NCBI GenBank assembly: GCA_037389465.1
Contig: JAZARR010000032.1
Location: 434,001 to 498,000, forward strand
Direction of reading: 5' to 3'
Length of the DNA stretch: 64,000 nt
DNA from: Baylisascaris procyonis
Lineage: Eukaryota; Nematoda; Chromadorea; Rhabditida; Ascarididae
The notes under the pieces are model-generated. The model saw only the letters and a program-made list of their open reading frames with translations. It was not told the DNA's origin and did not search any database. The first letter of the stretch is position 1. Each line of letters starts with the position of its first letter. This document shows, piece after piece, positions 61,101-64,000 of the stretch. A program made the translations under genes and the position numbers.

Positions 61101-64000
61101 GGTGATTATATATGATTTTGAATCATAAATACATAATGATCAGTCCTGTTTATTTTTTCTCAAGTTATTTTTTTCGAAGAACCGAACAACGAAAATAACC
61201 AAGTTAGGCATGGATAGGCCTAGCACTATAAACTCAATAAAATGGAATAAAATCTTAAAAGTTAGATCATATAACTCTGAAAAGAATAGTAAAGCACAAA
61301 ATATCTGCCAACTAACATACTTTATTACGAATTCAGCCAACACTATTTACTTTAAATGGTTCAGTTATTTACCGATTATTGTTTCAATGAACGGCGATGC
61401 TTTACTAAACAACATCATACCTTATAATGATAGCATTACTATCATAACAGTTCTTGATCACCTATTCCTTATAACTGTATTTCTGCCTACTGTTGTTTCC
61501 TCATAGGAATAATTGTGTTGCCTAGAGAGTTTCAATGTATTCTCCACCTTATTAGTGAATCAGTTAGGTGTATGCAAAACGAAAATGCCAAAATATCGAC
61601 AAATCTCTTCTATTTACCCGTTAGGGACTTATTGTCATCGTTATGCTATATAGGTATGCTTAAGCATTCATAGCTAGAAGGACGCATTGCCATTTAAGGT
61701 AGAAAAGAGCATAGATAGAAGGAAAGGTGCTTTCAAAACCTACAAACATCCAAGCTGACAACAACAACGATTTCATTATGAGGATGGGGGAAGAGGTTTT
61801 ATAAAAGCACACATTATGGCAGTTCCTTCAACCCACTTGTCCACTTACTTTGTGGAGCTAAAATATTTTGGCACAATTTGCATGCTTATGAATTCCCTCC
61901 GAAAAACATTGCTCTTTTATTTGAGATTTTTATCTTATATCAGCTCAAAGACAATCAGGTTTCTCATAAAAATGGCCTCATAAAAAAAGATCGATTCGGT
62001 TTATAAGAAAATTGACAAAGACATGTACGTTGATCTGAATTCCCTTCCACATTGATTATTACAGAGGTGAAATTTTTCGAATTTTTCTATCATTGCCTCA
62101 ATTATTCCTTACAGCTGAACGTATTTCAAAAGTGAGGCAACGTTATCTCACTATAATAGTAACGATTTAAGCCCTCAGGCATTTGGCTATTAAATATTCC
62201 ACGCTTTGAAGCTTCAAATATCTTCTTTCAACTTATTAGGCGCTCATCGTCTTTAACTGCCCACATTTCATTTTCTAATTTTTTTCTCTTTTTTCCTCTC
62301 ATAATTCTTCGCCATATTTGTGTTCTTTTTTTAGAGAAATTCAAGAATGTTACGCTAACGAAACTGCATTGAATATATCCAAGCATTTAGATGATGAAAG
62401 GATATTTCCTCATAAGAAAAAAATTCTTTCAATCTCTCTAATCGGTCACGGCATCAACAATGAATCGCCTATGCTTTATCGTCAAAAATGCTTAGAATAT
62501 TAAGCGTGTTATTGTTAGTACGAATCGCATGCTTAGAATAATATAGCATATTTGCTTATCTATGTCGAAAATATTGTAAAATTTCACCATATATATTGCA
62601 TATATCAAAAGTGAATATGGAAATATTCAAATATTCAAGTATACAATTTTATGAATACATTAAATTACGATATATTTTCGGCACTTTTAGCTTTTATTAT
62701 ACACTCAAGGTGAGAATTTATAATCATACTTTCTAAAGGACTACTTAAGGATTTATTCTCAACGACTACAATGCGAACATTCTACTGCTTCTCATTTGAC
62801 ATCAAAATCGAATATATGATGACTAAGAAATGAAACTTCATTTTGCATTTGTGTCAGTCAGTGAAAAATCACTAATGAAATGAATATCGGCTAAACATAT
62901 GCAAACAAGATGAACAAATGCTTAGCAATGAGGAGAAAATGCATATTTAACTAAAATCCTGAAAAAATATTGCCTGGATGAATAAGATCGATTAGCTGGG
63001 GAATATTCGCTCACTCAAAGTTAGCTCATTTAATTATTACTCGCTCATTTGGGATGTGGTATCCTCAATGATTACATCACGTTAGATTAGACAAACTTCA
63101 AACACCAGCGGAGATGATTAAATAATAAATTATGAGCACACTCAACATATTACAAGTATTTAACATCATTTCCGCCTATACTCATTCGCCGCTTTTATAA
63201 ATTTGCAGTGAATATTTCTACGGAAAATTCTTACTAAAATATATTCCAATAAGAAATTTTTAGATAAATATATTCCAAAACAAAATTCTTATTCGACAGT
63301 TTCGATTCCAAAAATCACAAAGAGATTTTGACATTGCGAGTGAATTAACTAATGCTAGAGTGAGCCTAGGAGAGGAGCGAATATCAATGTTAACATTTAG
63401 CCTATAAACTCAATGAACCGTCTGTGTAGAGATATAAATTTGTGAAAATTTCATTGCTAACAATTATAGTTATTGGAGGAAGCGAAAACTTAGAATATAC
63501 AAACTTTTTCTTCTGGTTCAAAAATGACAACCACTTGGGATGACGTCTACGGAAAGTGCGTACCACTTACCGAAAAAAGTTGGCAGGAAGTATTCCTTTT
63601 GCATTCACACCTAGCACGGCCAACTGATGACTTGTACACATACCCTCCCCTAATAGAATGGTTGCGCTTTCTACCAGAATAAGGCGGGGTGGAAATATGT
63701 CCTCACCTTCAAAAAAAAAAAAAAAAAAATCGCTTTGACTACAACCTCGTCAAGAAAAATCACTTGCCAAGAAAAATTAGTGTGCGCATAATTTTTATTT
63801 TTATTTTTTATTTTGGCTACCATATATTCGCAAATTTCAATAAGTCATGCACAGCACGGATTAGTCTATATGTAAATGAGGTGAGGATATCTCACAACGC
63901 TGTTTAATACACATATGAAATTTAATCACTATAGTTTTTATAGACTATAATTCTAAAGCAGTCAATAAATTGGCAATCATAACAGCTAACATATCGTCAA
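55117..64000. other. 9 kb without a recognisable gene
   Basis: AT-rich DNA with scattered short open frames on both strands. None shows a family motif, signal peptide plus splice partner, or chained exons. The only stretch that stands out is the structured GC-richer patch at 56.04-56.33 kb. Confidence 0.55.
56056..56078. other. GC-rich hairpin in a structured patch
   Basis: GGCGCCGA (56056-56063) pairs perfectly with TCGGCGCC (56071-56078) around a seven-base loop. Within 200 bases downstream come GAACC-AA-GGTTC and a GGAGC-TTC-GCTCC hairpin, all in locally GC-richer sequence. It could be a structured RNA or the end of a repeat element; neither is proven. Confidence 0.4.

Overview
This 64 kb window is eukaryotic and most likely from a nematode. 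It is AT-rich. Its two recognisable genes are cut into many short exons with GT..AG introns, whose acceptors are mostly TTTCAG, TTTTAG or TTGCAG. One gene encodes a classical-type cadherin and the other a neuropeptide-receptor-type GPCR. Introns run from about 0.1 to 3.6 kb, longer than typical for C. elegans, so a different or parasitic lineage is plausible. The species cannot be settled from the sequence alone. I found no bacterial-type operons, CRISPR array, rRNA or convincing tRNA.

Region 1 to about 23 kb, minus strand: one large cadherin gene. I assembled 23 phase-compatible exons from a signal-peptide exon (ATG at 22972) down to 599, about 1,224 codons in all. The 3' end, with the expected transmembrane and cytoplasmic parts, lies beyond position 1. 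The ectodomain reads as two blocks. Block one is EC1-4 followed by a non-cadherin module. Block two is a Ser/Thr/Pro linker, EC5-8 and a second non-cadherin module. Exon 12 needs one extra base to stay in frame. A small exon in intron 8 with a signal-peptide-like start could be an alternative first exon.

Region 23 to 37 kb: a 14 kb gap with no gene I can support. It holds low-complexity DNA, a long perfect hairpin, a CpG-richer patch and short duplications.

Region 37 to 46 kb (possibly to 52 kb), minus strand: a class A, seven-transmembrane peptide receptor. Seven exons join in frame from TM1 to a C-terminal stop at 37070. A candidate N-terminal exon lies at 51.9-52.0 kb. Introns carry several four-run G/C tracts.

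Region 52 to 64 kb: no recognisable gene. It is dominated by a 1.2 kb degenerate CA/ACACAG array (53.5-54.7 kb) and a 65-base TA tract. A short structured GC-rich patch lies near 56.1 kb, and the rest is AT-rich DNA.

Both genes encode membrane proteins, an adhesion molecule and a peptide receptor. Nothing in the sequence shows that they work together. All long open frames in the CA array are by-products of the repeat.
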